Assembly: GCF_000378205.1 (NCBI RefSeq)
Contig: NZ_KB899431.1
Location: forward strand, 13,446 to 54,251
DNA from: Sediminispirochaeta bajacaliforniensis DSM 16054
GTDB lineage: Bacteria > Spirochaetota > Spirochaetia > DSM-16054 > Sediminispirochaetaceae
Reading direction: 5' to 3'
Length of the DNA: 40,806 nt
The stretch's first letter is position 1; each line of letters opens with the position of its first letter. The position numbers and the translations under genes were made by a program. This document shows, in pieces, positions 7,593 through 16,179 of this stretch. A model generated the notes under the pieces. That model searched no databases, was not told where the DNA came from, and saw only the letters and a list, made by a program, of their open reading frames with translations.

Positions 7593-8925
7593 TAGTTCCG
7601 GCCGAAGGCCTCTCATTGCAGTGGTCGGCCGACCAAATGTGGGGAAATCAACCCTTTTCAACAGGCTTGTCAGAAAACGACGGGCCATCACCGATTCCAC
7701 CCCCGGAGTTACTCGTGATCCCATTGAGCATGAATGGGTTCTCGATACCTATGCCCTTACCATAGTCGATACCGGCGGTTTCAAGGTCGAGGGGGATAGT
7801 CTCGATGAACAGGTGAAAGAAAAAAGCGTTTCCTATCTGAAACGTGCCGATCTGATTCTCCTGCTCATGGATGTCACCGATGTTACCGGTGAGGATGAGA
7901 CCTTTATTGAGTATCTGCGCCCCTATTCCGATAAGCTTTTGCTTGTAGTCAATAAAGTGGACAACAGAGAGCGGGAGAATGGAGTCTGGAATTACCTTTC
8001 CTATGGGCTTGGTGAACCTATTTCGATCTCCGCCGCTCACGGTTTGGGTATAGACCTGCTTGAGGAGGCTGTTTTGTGTTTCCTCGGGGAGGCTCAACTG
8101 TTGAAATCGAGAGAGGTTGAGGTTGAAGATTCCTTTTCATTGCGCCTTGCCCTGCTCGGAAAGCCCAATACCGGTAAATCCACCCTTGCGAACCGCCTCA
8201 TCGGGAGAGATGTCTCCATTGTTTCCGACCTGCCGGGAACGACAAGGGACGTGGTGGAAAGTTCATTTAGCTATCGAGGTATGAATTGCACCATTCTGGA
8301 CACCGCCGGAATCAGGCGGAAGAAAAAAGTAGGTGAGAATATCGAATACTATTCGGTGAACCGTGCCCTTTCGGCCATTGAGGAAGCGCATGTTGTTTTG
8401 CTCATGATTGATGCCCAGGAAGGTCTCTCCGAACAGGATAAAAAAATTACCAGCCAAATCATAAAACGCGGCCGAAGTGTTGTGATGGTGCTGAACAAAT
8501 GGGATCTCCTCCAGGATGTCCCAAACATGATCCAGGCTATTTCCGACCGGGTACGGTTTTTGTTTCCCGTCCTCTCTTTTGCCCCTCTTGTGCCGATTTC
8601 GGCCAAAACCGGAGAAGGCGTGGATAAGCTGCTTTCTACCGTGTATGCGGTACGTAAACAGATGGCAAAAAGGGTGGATACTTCCCGCTTTAATGATAAA
8701 CTCAAAGAGTGGGGCGAGCATTATCAGCCGGCGCGGGGTAAGCGGGGACACTTTAAGGTGCTCTACGGAACCCAAGTCGGTGTGGAGCCGGTTCGCTTCC
8801 TTCTGTTTGTGAACAGGAAGAAGGGCTTTCCATCTGGGTATATCAGTTATTTGACGAACAAAATAAGGAAGGAGCTTGGTTTCCCTTCGGTACCGGTTAT
8901 TATCGACCTGAAAGAACGTCGATAA
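7564..8925 (+). CDS. der: Ribosome-associated GTPase Der (EngA)
   Basis: 453 residues, the usual length. Der is the only bacterial GTPase with two tandem G domains and acts in 50S ribosomal subunit assembly. The first P-loop is GRPNVGKST (residue 22 onward), with DTGGF and NKVD following; the second is GKPNTGKST, with DTAGIRRKKK and NKWD. The C-terminal KH-like domain ends with FVNRKKGFPSGYISYLTNKIRKELGF-type sequence. The ATG at 7564 lies inside the end of ptsI and is preceded by AGGAG, giving MSVSISQSPDSSGRRPLIAV. The pairing with ptsI is probably a coupled transcript rather than a functional link. Confidence 0.97.
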   Translation: MSVSISQSPDSSGRRPLIAVVGRPNVGKSTLFNRLVRKRRAITDSTPGVTRDPIEHEWVLDTYALTIVDTGGFKVEGDSLDEQVKEKSVSYLKRADLILLLMDVTDVTGEDETFIEYLRPYSDKLLLVVNKVDNRERENGVWNYLSYGLGEPISISAAHGLGIDLLEEAVLCFLGEAQLLKSREVEVEDSFSLRLALLGKPNTGKSTLANRLIGRDVSIVSDLPGTTRDVVESSFSYRGMNCTILDTAGIRRKKKVGENIEYYSVNRALSAIEEAHVVLLMIDAQEGLSEQDKKITSQIIKRGRSVVMVLNKWDLLQDVPNMIQAISDRVRFLFPVLSFAPLVPISAKTGEGVDKLLSTVYAVRKQMAKRVDTSRFNDKLKEWGEHYQPARGKRGHFKVLYGTQVGVEPVRFLLFVNRKKGFPSGYISYLTNKIRKELGFPSVPVIIDLKERR

Positions 8926-8956
8926 AGCTAAGAGGCAAGGAGGTTGAAAGAGGAGC

Positions 8957-9322
8957 GTGGATGGATACTCCATCGGTGAAGTGTGTAAACTTCTTGGAAT
9001 ACGTCCTCATGTCCTCAGGTACTGGGAACGGGAACTTGAGTTTTTACATCCCGAAAAAGATACCGGCGGAAGGCGTCGTTACTCAACCGATGAGCTGCAG
9101 CTCCTGTTTCGCATTCGATACCTGGTTCAAAAGCGGCGGATGGGACTTGAAGGGGTGCGGCGGGCTGTCTGGGAGGGTATTGATGCCTCCTCCCGCTTTC
9201 CGGTTGCGGAAATTCGATCCTTACGTCGCGAATTGCTGACGGTTGAACGTTTGATTGCAAGGCAGCGTCTTAGGCTGGAAAGTGTTGTGTCCGAGCAGAA
9301 AGTTTCCGATATTCAAATATGA
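8957..9322 (+). CDS. MerR-family transcriptional regulator
   Basis: 121 residues. The N-terminal winged HTH of the MerR family is clear: GYSIGEVCKLLGIRPHVLRYW, then ELEFLHPEKDTGGRRRYS and LLFRIRYLVQKRRMGLEGVR. The rest is a short helical tail without the cysteines of metal-sensing MerR proteins or a large ligand domain, so the signal is unknown. The start is GTG at 8957; an in-frame stop just upstream rules out a longer form. AAGGAGG at 8937-8943 and AGGAG at 8951-8955 are possible ribosome binding sites. It sits 31 bases after der and its stop overlaps the next gene, so it could govern the following envelope genes, but no operator is recognised. Confidence 0.88.
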   Translation: MDGYSIGEVCKLLGIRPHVLRYWERELEFLHPEKDTGGRRRYSTDELQLLFRIRYLVQKRRMGLEGVRRAVWEGIDASSRFPVAEIRSLRRELLTVERLIARQRLRLESVVSEQKVSDIQI

Positions 9323-10659
9323 TGAGTAAAATCCTGTCACGTTACATGGTTATCCTCTCTTCTCTCCTCTTTCTTTGTGTCGGTCTTTCGGGGGGAAGCC
9401 TTTTTGCTCTTCCTGCGGATGGCAAACTAATTCACGACTGGGGAGGCTCTTACCGGCGTTATCTTCCTCCCCCCGAACACGATGCCGTCCGGCGGGAGGT
9501 CCTTGATGCGGAGCTGCTGCCTGCGGATGAACTCCGGCGATTACCGGCCTACGATCTCTCCGTTCGTTTTTTTTCCCTTATTCCGGAAGAGCCGGGGCAG
9601 CGGTGGCTCTGTTTTACCTTCGGTGATGAGTGGAACCTTGAGCGGCCGGGCAGGGGAAGCTGGGTCATTAAACGAGATCGGTTTACGAAAGAGCTGCTTT
9701 CGATCAGAATTTTTCTTTCTGAGGACGGAAAAAACTATCTCGATTTGACTTCGGCCCCTTCCGGAGAGGCCTCTCAGTTTTCCATTTATCTTCAGGGCCG
9801 GCTTTTCCAGCGGCAGGTTCCCCTTAGCCTATCCCTTTCCGATGTCGCCCATAGCTCATTTGAGAAGATTGCGCAGCTCAGCAGTGCCTATGTGGATTGG
9901 AGTTTCTATTTCCCCGCCCCCGAATCTCTTCCCTCAGGGCCCGTGAAGGAGCTCTCTTCGGTGGTTAGGACCTTGCTTCCTCGGCTGCATTATAGCGATG
10001 ATGGTGTCCTCGATGAGAACGGTAACTACATTTTTATCGGAGACAGCTCTCCTCAAACGGGGGAGAAGGGGCTCAACTGCTCGGGCTTTGTGAAATGGAT
10101 CGTAGATGGGATAGCCTACCCGCGTACTGGTAAGCTTTTTTCGGTTGCTGCTTTAAAAAGGCGAAGAGATGATCGCGGCAATCGCTGGAGTTCGGGCCTG
10201 GAATCGGAGCGTGATCCCTATTTCGGCCTCGACTGGACCCGTAATCTTGCCCTCGCTTACCGGCGGATAAGCTTTCCGGATGCGCAGGTGGATCAGGTAA
10301 ATGTAGAGGATCTTGCTTTTCACCCCTACAGGGAGGATGTCGGCTATCCTGTTTCCTGGCTGAATAGTCTCGCCTGGGAGCTTGCAGTGCGGGAAGCCGG
10401 TTATTTTTATCTACTTGCGGTAAACGAGCAGAAGGGCAATCCTCCCTTACGGGAGTACTTTCATACTGCCGCTCTTTTTCCCTATCTCGACGATAAGGGA
10501 GATCTTCAGGTGATCATTTTTGAAAGCGGGGAAGAAACCCCTGTCGAACAGTTTATTGCGCGCTATCCTATAGCTTATGTTCATCTGGTGCGGGTTGCCG
10601 CCGAGCGACGTTTTGATCCGCCGGCAATTCGTCTCGAACCGACGCTGCGGAGACCTTGA
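9319..10659 (+). CDS. Exported protein of unknown function with an NlpC/P60-like NCSGF motif
   Basis: 446 residues, not recognised as a named family. The N-terminus is a signal peptide: a basic start, a hydrophobic core (YMVILSSLLFLCVGLSG), then an SLFALPADG cleavage region. A mature domain of about 220 residues is followed by GLNCSGFVKW, whose Cys is residue 254. This resembles the catalytic Cys motif of NlpC/P60 and related papain-like hydrolases (usually DCSGF). A possible catalytic His is in YFHTAALFPY (about residue 382). The Cys-His spacing is longer than usual, so the fold is only suggested. Its ATG overlaps the MerR stop (ATGA) and its end overlaps the TPR gene region, so it belongs to the same transcript. 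A periplasmic amidase or peptidase acting on peptidoglycan is possible but not shown. Confidence 0.8.
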   Translation: MMSKILSRYMVILSSLLFLCVGLSGGSLFALPADGKLIHDWGGSYRRYLPPPEHDAVRREVLDAELLPADELRRLPAYDLSVRFFSLIPEEPGQRWLCFTFGDEWNLERPGRGSWVIKRDRFTKELLSIRIFLSEDGKNYLDLTSAPSGEASQFSIYLQGRLFQRQVPLSLSLSDVAHSSFEKIAQLSSAYVDWSFYFPAPESLPSGPVKELSSVVRTLLPRLHYSDDGVLDENGNYIFIGDSSPQTGEKGLNCSGFVKWIVDGIAYPRTGKLFSVAALKRRRDDRGNRWSSGLESERDPYFGLDWTRNLALAYRRISFPDAQVDQVNVEDLAFHPYREDVGYPVSWLNSLAWELAVREAGYFYLLAVNEQKGNPPLREYFHTAALFPYLDDKGDLQVIIFESGEETPVEQFIARYPIAYVHLVRVAAERRFDPPAIRLEPTLRRP

Positions 10660-10661
10660 TT

Positions 10662-13550
10662 ATGATATCGTCACATACCTTTTTTTCTCATAAACGATGG
10701 ATCCTGCTTTTCCTCTGTTTCTTTACGGCAATGGGAAGTCTTGCCGCACAGGATGAAGCTTCTGCCCTTTTTCGTGAGGCTGAAACCCGATTTCGTAAGG
10801 GAGACTATCTTTTTGCTCTTCAGCGCTACGACGAGCTGATTCGGCAATACCCGGTATCGGAATATGTTGCCGATGCCCAGTTCCGCCGGGCCGTTATTCT
10901 CTACAGGACGGGAAAGGCCGAAGAGGCCTTATCCCTGTTTGAGCGTGTCGAAAAGCGTTACGCTTCCACCCGGTTCCGGCGCTATATTCCCTTTTGGAAA
11001 GGGGTAGCCCTTTTTACCCTGGACCGGTTCGAACCTGCCGCGTCCGCCCTTGCCGACTATCTCGCTTCTTCTCCCGATCAGTTGCAGGCCGAGGCCGGAC
11101 GCTATCTCGCTCTCTCGTATCAGAAGCTGGGCGATACCGATAAGGCCGCTGAGGCTGCCGTTGCGTCCCTCGGCAAACTCACTTCCGATGATGGGGCATT
11201 CCCTTACACCCTTTCTCTCGCTCTTTCCCTGCTTTTGGAGGCAGGGAAGGTCGACCAGGCCCTTGCCCTTCTGCAACCGGTGGATCCCGGTCTCTTTTCT
11301 GTCGATTGGCAACAACGATTAGGCTTTTTCAAGGCGGAAGCCCTCTATCGCTCGGGAGAAGAGGAGGAGAGTATTCCGTGGTATGTTTCCTCTCTTGACG
11401 CTCCCGCCGATACCTCTGCGCCGGCCTATGAGCGGCTTTATTCGATCTACAGAAAGCTTGGGATGGAGGAAGAGCAAAACGAACTTTTCGATCGTGCCAT
11501 GATCGCCCTTGCCTCGAGGCCGGAAATGCTGAATCGTTTTCTTCTCCAGGCCGGCATCGAGCAGTTTCATGAAGGTTCAAGGGAATTGGCCGAATCCAAC
11601 CTTCGGAGGATCTTGAGAACTTCCGGCAACGCTGATCGCCTTGATCTTGCCTCTCTCTATCTTGCGAGAATCCGTGTCGATCAAGGAGACCGGGAAGATG
11701 CGATCCGTATTCTCCAGGAGCGGGAAAAGGATTCGGAAAGCCTGGATCAGGAACTCCTATTCACCCTGGCGCTCTTCCTCTCCGACGCCGAGCAGTGGGA
11801 TGCTGCAACCCGACGGCTGGATACCTTTCTTGGACGATATCCCGATTCCCCTCATCGTGATCAGGCAGAATACCTTCGGGCCTACTGTGAATACCGTCTG
11901 GGGCATCTTTCCCGTTCGTTGAATCTTGTGGATAACATTTTTCGTTCCGGTTATGCCGGAGAGAATACACGATCCCTCCTCCGGTTGAAGGCCCGTATTC
12001 ATATGGGGCTTAGGGATTACCGCTCGAGTATCGAAAGCCTTAAGGAATATATTCCCCTTGCTCCCGATGATCTTGAGGCCAGATTGGATCTCTTGCGGCT
12101 CTACTATCAGGTACGCGAGTATCGTCAGGTTATTTCGGATGCTCCCGCACTTCTGAAGGAGTATCAGGAAAAAAATCGATCGATAGAGTATCTACTTGGA
12201 CTCTCCCTTGTCGCCGTCAAGGAGTATGATCAGGCGCTCGATGTCTTCGACCGAATGCTTTCCCGAAAGATCGACGACGATATTACCCCGTACGCCCGTT
12301 TTTATGCGGGCTGGTCCGCTTATCGAACCGGTGCCTACAGCCGGGCCGTGGAGTTTTTTCGGGCCGTCTATACCGATAATCCCGATCACGAGCTGAGTGC
12401 CCGTAGCCGCTACCTTTCGGGCTGGGCGCTCTACACCCTTGGCTCATACAAGGACGCCGCCCTTGCCTTTGGAGAATATAGTCGACAAATGTCGGGTTCT
12501 GAGGCGGAGAAAGGGCTTTTTATGTATGCAAAGAGTTATGCGGCGGCGGGAGATGTCGGGCGGGCCTCCTCCGGCTTTCAGGAGCTATCAGGCAAGAAAA
12601 GTTCCGCTTATGCAGACGACGCTCTCTACGAATATGCTCAGATGATGCAGAACAACGGCAACGATGAGGAGGCCATTCGAAGCTATTATCAACTATGGCT
12701 GCAGTTTAAAAGCAGTCCCTATGCCGGCGATGCCCTTTACAATCGCGGGGAGCTCCTTTTTCTTTCCGGCCAGTATCGCAAGGCTGGCGAGGCCTTCTAT
12801 TTCTACCGGACTCGTTTCCCCAGGGGGGCTCTCGTCGATGCAAGCCTCCATTATGGTGCCCTGGCGGCCCGCAAAGAGGCCGCCCCCTTTCAGGCGGTTT
12901 TGCTGTGGGAAAAGCTTATCGACGAACATCCGAAGAGCGCTTTTTATCCTGAGGCCTTACAGGGCTGCGCCGAACTTTATCGTCAGGCGGGGGAGTATCG
13001 AAAATCGATCGCCATGTATACCAGGCTTCTCGATTTTTACCCGGATATTGCGAAAGAGGCACATGCAGCACGGGAAATAGAGACCCTCGGCAAAATGCTG
13101 CAGGGCACGGGAAGCAGGGAAGCCGCCTTGCAGGTAACGATCGAACAGGAATCTACCGGGACGAAAAAGGGAGTGGATGCGATGGTCGAACTTGGACGTC
13201 TCTACTACGATCGCTACGACCGGCAGGAGGAGAAGGCATTATCGCTCCTCGAAAAGGTTGTTGCCGAAAAGGATCGTTTTCCCGCTCCGGCGGCCGAAGC
13301 CTATTACCTGCTTGGCGAAATGGCCGCGGAAAAAGGTGAGGCAAAAAAAGCTGTCGAACACTTCCTTGATGCCGCGGCCTTGGGCGGGGAGGGGGATACC
13401 TCGGCCCGTTCCCTGTATCGTGCTGCGGAGGTCGCCGCCGATGCGGGGGATCATGATCTGGCGCAGACCATGGTCAGACAAATCGAGCTTTCCTTCCCTG
13501 ATTCCGAATGGACACTCCGGGGACGGGAGCTTTTGGAGGAGCGAAGATGA
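10662..13550 (+). CDS. Large exported TPR protein
   Basis: 962 residues from ATG 10662 (a TTG at 10656 is the alternative). A signal peptide (RWILLFLCFFTAMGSLAAQ) precedes an almost continuous array of TPR-like helical pairs. Typical units are LFREAETRFRKGDYLFALQRY, YKDAALAFGEYSRQ, AGDALYNRGELLFLSGQYRKA and AYYLLGEMAAEKGEAKKAVEHF. Several follow the pattern of BamD/YbgF-like periplasmic TPR proteins. It would be a protein-binding scaffold in the periplasm. It lies 2 bases after the preceding stop, and the next gene, a predicted outer-membrane protein, overlaps its stop. TolQ/TolR/TonB-like genes follow, so it is probably a structural partner of that energised system, much as YbgF (CpoB) goes with Tol-Pal, but it is far larger. 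Confidence 0.88.
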   Translation: MISSHTFFSHKRWILLFLCFFTAMGSLAAQDEASALFREAETRFRKGDYLFALQRYDELIRQYPVSEYVADAQFRRAVILYRTGKAEEALSLFERVEKRYASTRFRRYIPFWKGVALFTLDRFEPAASALADYLASSPDQLQAEAGRYLALSYQKLGDTDKAAEAAVASLGKLTSDDGAFPYTLSLALSLLLEAGKVDQALALLQPVDPGLFSVDWQQRLGFFKAEALYRSGEEEESIPWYVSSLDAPADTSAPAYERLYSIYRKLGMEEEQNELFDRAMIALASRPEMLNRFLLQAGIEQFHEGSRELAESNLRRILRTSGNADRLDLASLYLARIRVDQGDREDAIRILQEREKDSESLDQELLFTLALFLSDAEQWDAATRRLDTFLGRYPDSPHRDQAEYLRAYCEYRLGHLSRSLNLVDNIFRSGYAGENTRSLLRLKARIHMGLRDYRSSIESLKEYIPLAPDDLEARLDLLRLYYQVREYRQVISDAPALLKEYQEKNRSIEYLLGLSLVAVKEYDQALDVFDRMLSRKIDDDITPYARFYAGWSAYRTGAYSRAVEFFRAVYTDNPDHELSARSRYLSGWALYTLGSYKDAALAFGEYSRQMSGSEAEKGLFMYAKSYAAAGDVGRASSGFQELSGKKSSAYADDALYEYAQMMQNNGNDEEAIRSYYQLWLQFKSSPYAGDALYNRGELLFLSGQYRKAGEAFYFYRTRFPRGALVDASLHYGALAARKEAAPFQAVLLWEKLIDEHPKSAFYPEALQGCAELYRQAGEYRKSIAMYTRLLDFYPDIAKEAHAAREIETLGKMLQGTGSREAALQVTIEQESTGTKKGVDAMVELGRLYYDRYDRQEEKALSLLEKVVAEKDRFPAPAAEAYYLLGEMAAEKGEAKKAVEHFLDAAALGGEGDTSARSLYRAAEVAADAGDHDLAQTMVRQIELSFPDSEWTLRGRELLEERR

Positions 13551-15145
13551 GAACATCTGCGGTAATCATCATTCTTTTACTCATCATGCCGATCGGCCTC
13601 TTTGCTCAAACCGCTTTGACTGGGCCCGACGAACCGGAAATGGTTGTACCTGAGGTCATTCTGGAGGTTGAAGACGAAGCGGCAGAGGATGTACGCGCCC
13701 CCCTTCCCGAGGCAAGCGAACTACCTCTTCCCGAATTTTCCCTGCCCTCCCCCCAGAGTAGCGGTGAGGATTCCCTCGACCTTCCCGTGGTGGCCGATAT
13801 CCCCGATACCGAGATCGGCAGCTCCGATTCCGGTGCCGACTTTTTCAGTGAGGCACTTGTCGGGGGAGGAATCAACAATAGGCTTGTGGGAGATATCTCC
13901 CTTTACCGTCTCGGAGAGGGCCCGCGGTTTTCTCTGCGTTTTGCCCACGACGGGACCGACGGCTATAGCGGGGAGGCTTCCGGTACCGGTTATTTTGACC
14001 GCACGGACCAGCTTCAGGGGACGGTGCAGGGAGATATCCCGGGCGCTGTCGGAAATTGGAACTATGGGCTCGACGGGTCTTATCTTGAGAACGAACTGGG
14101 ATTACAGGGAAAGATGAATGATGCAAGTTCGATTATTCTCAGGTCCACTGCCGCCTCCGGCCATCTGCGATACCCGGGGGAAGGGCGGTTCAATATCGGT
14201 TTTGAGGGTAATTATCGTAACACTCGTCATCTTTTTGCCGGGTATCAAGGAGAGAGTGAAGAAACGGTCCTTAATCCTTCCGTTGTCGGATCGTACCAGG
14301 GCGAAACACTGCTTTCTCGTTTGACTCTTTCGTATCGCTATCACGGTCTCGGTGATGAGGACGACAACCGGCTGAAGACATCTCTTCTTGCCGAGGCGAA
14401 ACTCGCATCGATGGAAATCGGTGTATCCGGAGGACTGCGATGGGATTTTTCCGGTCAGATGCGTTATCCTGTTTCGGTATGGCTGGATGGTGCATGGAAA
14501 GATCTTCTTTCGTACAATACCAGCGGAGGATTTCGAGTTGTGGAGGATCAGTGGTACGACCTCTGGTCTCTTTTCCCCTTCTGGAATGCCTCCAGTCTTC
14601 CCAGCCTGCGGGAACAGTGGTTTTGGGATGGATCGGTAGAGATAACCCCTTTCGGCGGATTCGGCATCCGAGGCTCCTGGGAATTGCAGATAGGGGATTT
14701 ACTCCCCATTCCCGTCGGTTCCGTTTCGGCAATCTCTTCGGGAGGTCCCTACGAATGGAGGGAGCGAAGCGGAAACGCCCTATCGACGGGGGCGATGCTC
14801 TTCTGGGAGCTGGCATCGGGGATAACCCTTGGGACCGGATGGACCGGATGGTTTTACGACCAACCGGAACCCCTTGCCTCGGAAAGCCGTTTCCTTGGAT
14901 ATGTGGAGTACAGCTATCGCGAGGGGCTCTTTGTCGGGCGTACGGATATCTCGGTGGATCCTCTTGAGGATGAAACGATGCCCAGGCTTGGTTTTTCTCT
15001 TGCATGGAGGGCTGCCGAGGGGATGGTCATGAGTGTTGAAGGGGAAGACCTCCTTGAACCATTTATCGAAGGTGGTCGGAACTGGATCGGACCCTTCATC
15101 GAGAAGGGAGCGCAGCTGACGTTGCAACTTAAAATATCTTTATAG
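13547..15145 (+). CDS. Predicted outer-membrane beta-barrel protein
   Basis: 532 residues. The ATG overlaps the stop of the TPR gene (ATGA) and has a GGAGGAG site; this start gives the signal peptide MRTSAVIIILLLIMPIGLFA. Residues about 20-100 are an acidic, Pro-rich linker. The rest is dominated by short amphipathic strands with alternating hydrophobic residues and many Gly, Tyr, Trp and Ser, such as GPRFSLRFAHDG, YSGEASGTGYF and LTLSYRYHG. The last strand is QLTLQLKISL. This is the pattern of a transmembrane beta-barrel. No TonB-dependent plug domain is seen, so it is not a standard TonB receptor. The position between a periplasmic TPR scaffold and TolQ/TolR/TonB suggests it is the outer-membrane partner of that module. 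No family recognised. Confidence 0.78.
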   Translation: MRTSAVIIILLLIMPIGLFAQTALTGPDEPEMVVPEVILEVEDEAAEDVRAPLPEASELPLPEFSLPSPQSSGEDSLDLPVVADIPDTEIGSSDSGADFFSEALVGGGINNRLVGDISLYRLGEGPRFSLRFAHDGTDGYSGEASGTGYFDRTDQLQGTVQGDIPGAVGNWNYGLDGSYLENELGLQGKMNDASSIILRSTAASGHLRYPGEGRFNIGFEGNYRNTRHLFAGYQGESEETVLNPSVVGSYQGETLLSRLTLSYRYHGLGDEDDNRLKTSLLAEAKLASMEIGVSGGLRWDFSGQMRYPVSVWLDGAWKDLLSYNTSGGFRVVEDQWYDLWSLFPFWNASSLPSLREQWFWDGSVEITPFGGFGIRGSWELQIGDLLPIPVGSVSAISSGGPYEWRERSGNALSTGAMLFWELASGITLGTGWTGWFYDQPEPLASESRFLGYVEYSYREGLFVGRTDISVDPLEDETMPRLGFSLAWRAAEGMVMSVEGEDLLEPFIEGGRNWIGPFIEKGAQLTLQLKISL

Positions 15146-15160
15146 GTAAAGGGGAACTAC

Positions 15161-15778
15161 ATGTTTGTTCTGATTGAAAAAGGCGGAATCATCATGGTTT
15201 TAATCATGATTCTGAGTGTTCTTGCCGCTGTTATTATCATTGAACGGTTGCTCTTTTTCAGAAAAATAAAGGTTGATGAAGAGTCGCTGATTAATCGTTT
15301 AAAGGCTGCACTTGGAAAGGGCCATTACGATGAGGCGATCGACATTTGTGAGAACAACCCTTCTCCGATCGCCAACCTGATCAAGGTGGGGATTGAGCAC
15401 CGCGATTATCCAACATCCGATATGAAGGAGGCGATTACCTCGGCCGCAAGCCTTGAGATCCCTCAGCTCGAACGTTACCTGACGAGTTTGGGAACCATCG
15501 CCCATATCAGTCCCCTTTTGGGGCTTCTCGGAACGGTCACCGGAAATATCAAAGCATTCGGTGTTCTCGGCTCCTTCGGGGCTGTGGGAGATCCCTCGCT
15601 CCTTGCCACGGGCATCTCCGAGGCGCTTTTGACCACTGCCGCAGGTATCGTGGTTTCGGTTCCCGCCATCACCTTTTATAATTATCTGGTCAATAGGGTG
15701 AACCATATGATTATCAGAATGGAAAATCGGGTGAACGAGCTGATTCTCTTCATAGGTGGTTCGGAGAGCGAGCTATGA
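15161..15778 (+). CDS. MotA/TolQ/ExbB-family proton channel protein
   Basis: 205 residues, typical for ExbB/TolQ. A first membrane helix (about 8-28) is followed by a cytoplasmic domain and two more helices, HISPLLGLLGTVTGNIKAF (about 117-135) and ALLTTAAGIVVSVPAITFYNYLV (about 155-177). These carry the family signature (LGLLGTV, AL.TTAAGI..SVPA). The protein forms the inner-membrane proton channel together with the TolR/ExbD subunit encoded next, and drives TonB- or TolA-type proteins. The ATG follows AAAGGGGAA. Its stop overlaps the next ATG (ATGA). ExbB and TolQ cannot be told apart from sequence alone here. Confidence 0.92.
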   Translation: MFVLIEKGGIIMVLIMILSVLAAVIIIERLLFFRKIKVDEESLINRLKAALGKGHYDEAIDICENNPSPIANLIKVGIEHRDYPTSDMKEAITSAASLEIPQLERYLTSLGTIAHISPLLGLLGTVTGNIKAFGVLGSFGAVGDPSLLATGISEALLTTAAGIVVSVPAITFYNYLVNRVNHMIIRMENRVNELILFIGGSESEL

Positions 15779-16179
15779 CCTTTCGCAGACGTTTGAAACC
15801 GACGGCAACCGTCGATCTTGTTCCGATGATCGATGTAGTGTTTCAGTTGGTTGTCTTTTTCATGGTATCAAGCACCTTTTTGCTGACCCCCGGCATCAGT
15901 ATCGAGCTTCCAAGTTCCAGTACCGCCGAGCCCGTGGTGATGACGCGCCTCGTTGTTACCGTGGTATCCGAAGATGAAATCTATCTGAACAGAGAGCGTT
16001 ATGCTCTTGCGGATCTGCAAGAGGGTCTGGCCACCCTCCGAAACCAGGACGACATCAAGGCTGTCATTATCGAAGGGGATTCCGGAGTCAGCTACAGCCT
16101 GATGGTCCGGCTTCTCGATATGCTACGTACCGAAGGTTTTACCGGCATAACATTGCGAACAAAGGATGATGCCCCGTGA
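15775..16179 (+). CDS. ExbD/TolR-family protein
   Basis: 134 residues. A short cytoplasmic N-terminus leads into one membrane helix, VPMIDVVFQLVVFFMVSSTF. The conserved, proton-conducting aspartate is D20, and the following TPGISIELPSS is typical. The periplasmic domain has the usual ExbD/TolR size (VVTVVSEDEIYLNRERYALADL and onwards). It works with the preceding TolQ/ExbB-like channel. ATGA overlap with the upstream gene and an overlap with the TonB-like gene downstream suggest tight coupling of the three subunits. Confidence 0.93.
   Translation: MTFRRRLKPTATVDLVPMIDVVFQLVVFFMVSSTFLLTPGISIELPSSSTAEPVVMTRLVVTVVSEDEIYLNRERYALADLQEGLATLRNQDDIKAVIIEGDSGVSYSLMVRLLDMLRTEGFTGITLRTKDDAP

Noticed and set aside
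6627-7724. 365-codon minus-strand open frame
   Set aside because: Antisense to ptsI and der, both strongly supported. Its length comes from codon bias of the real genes.
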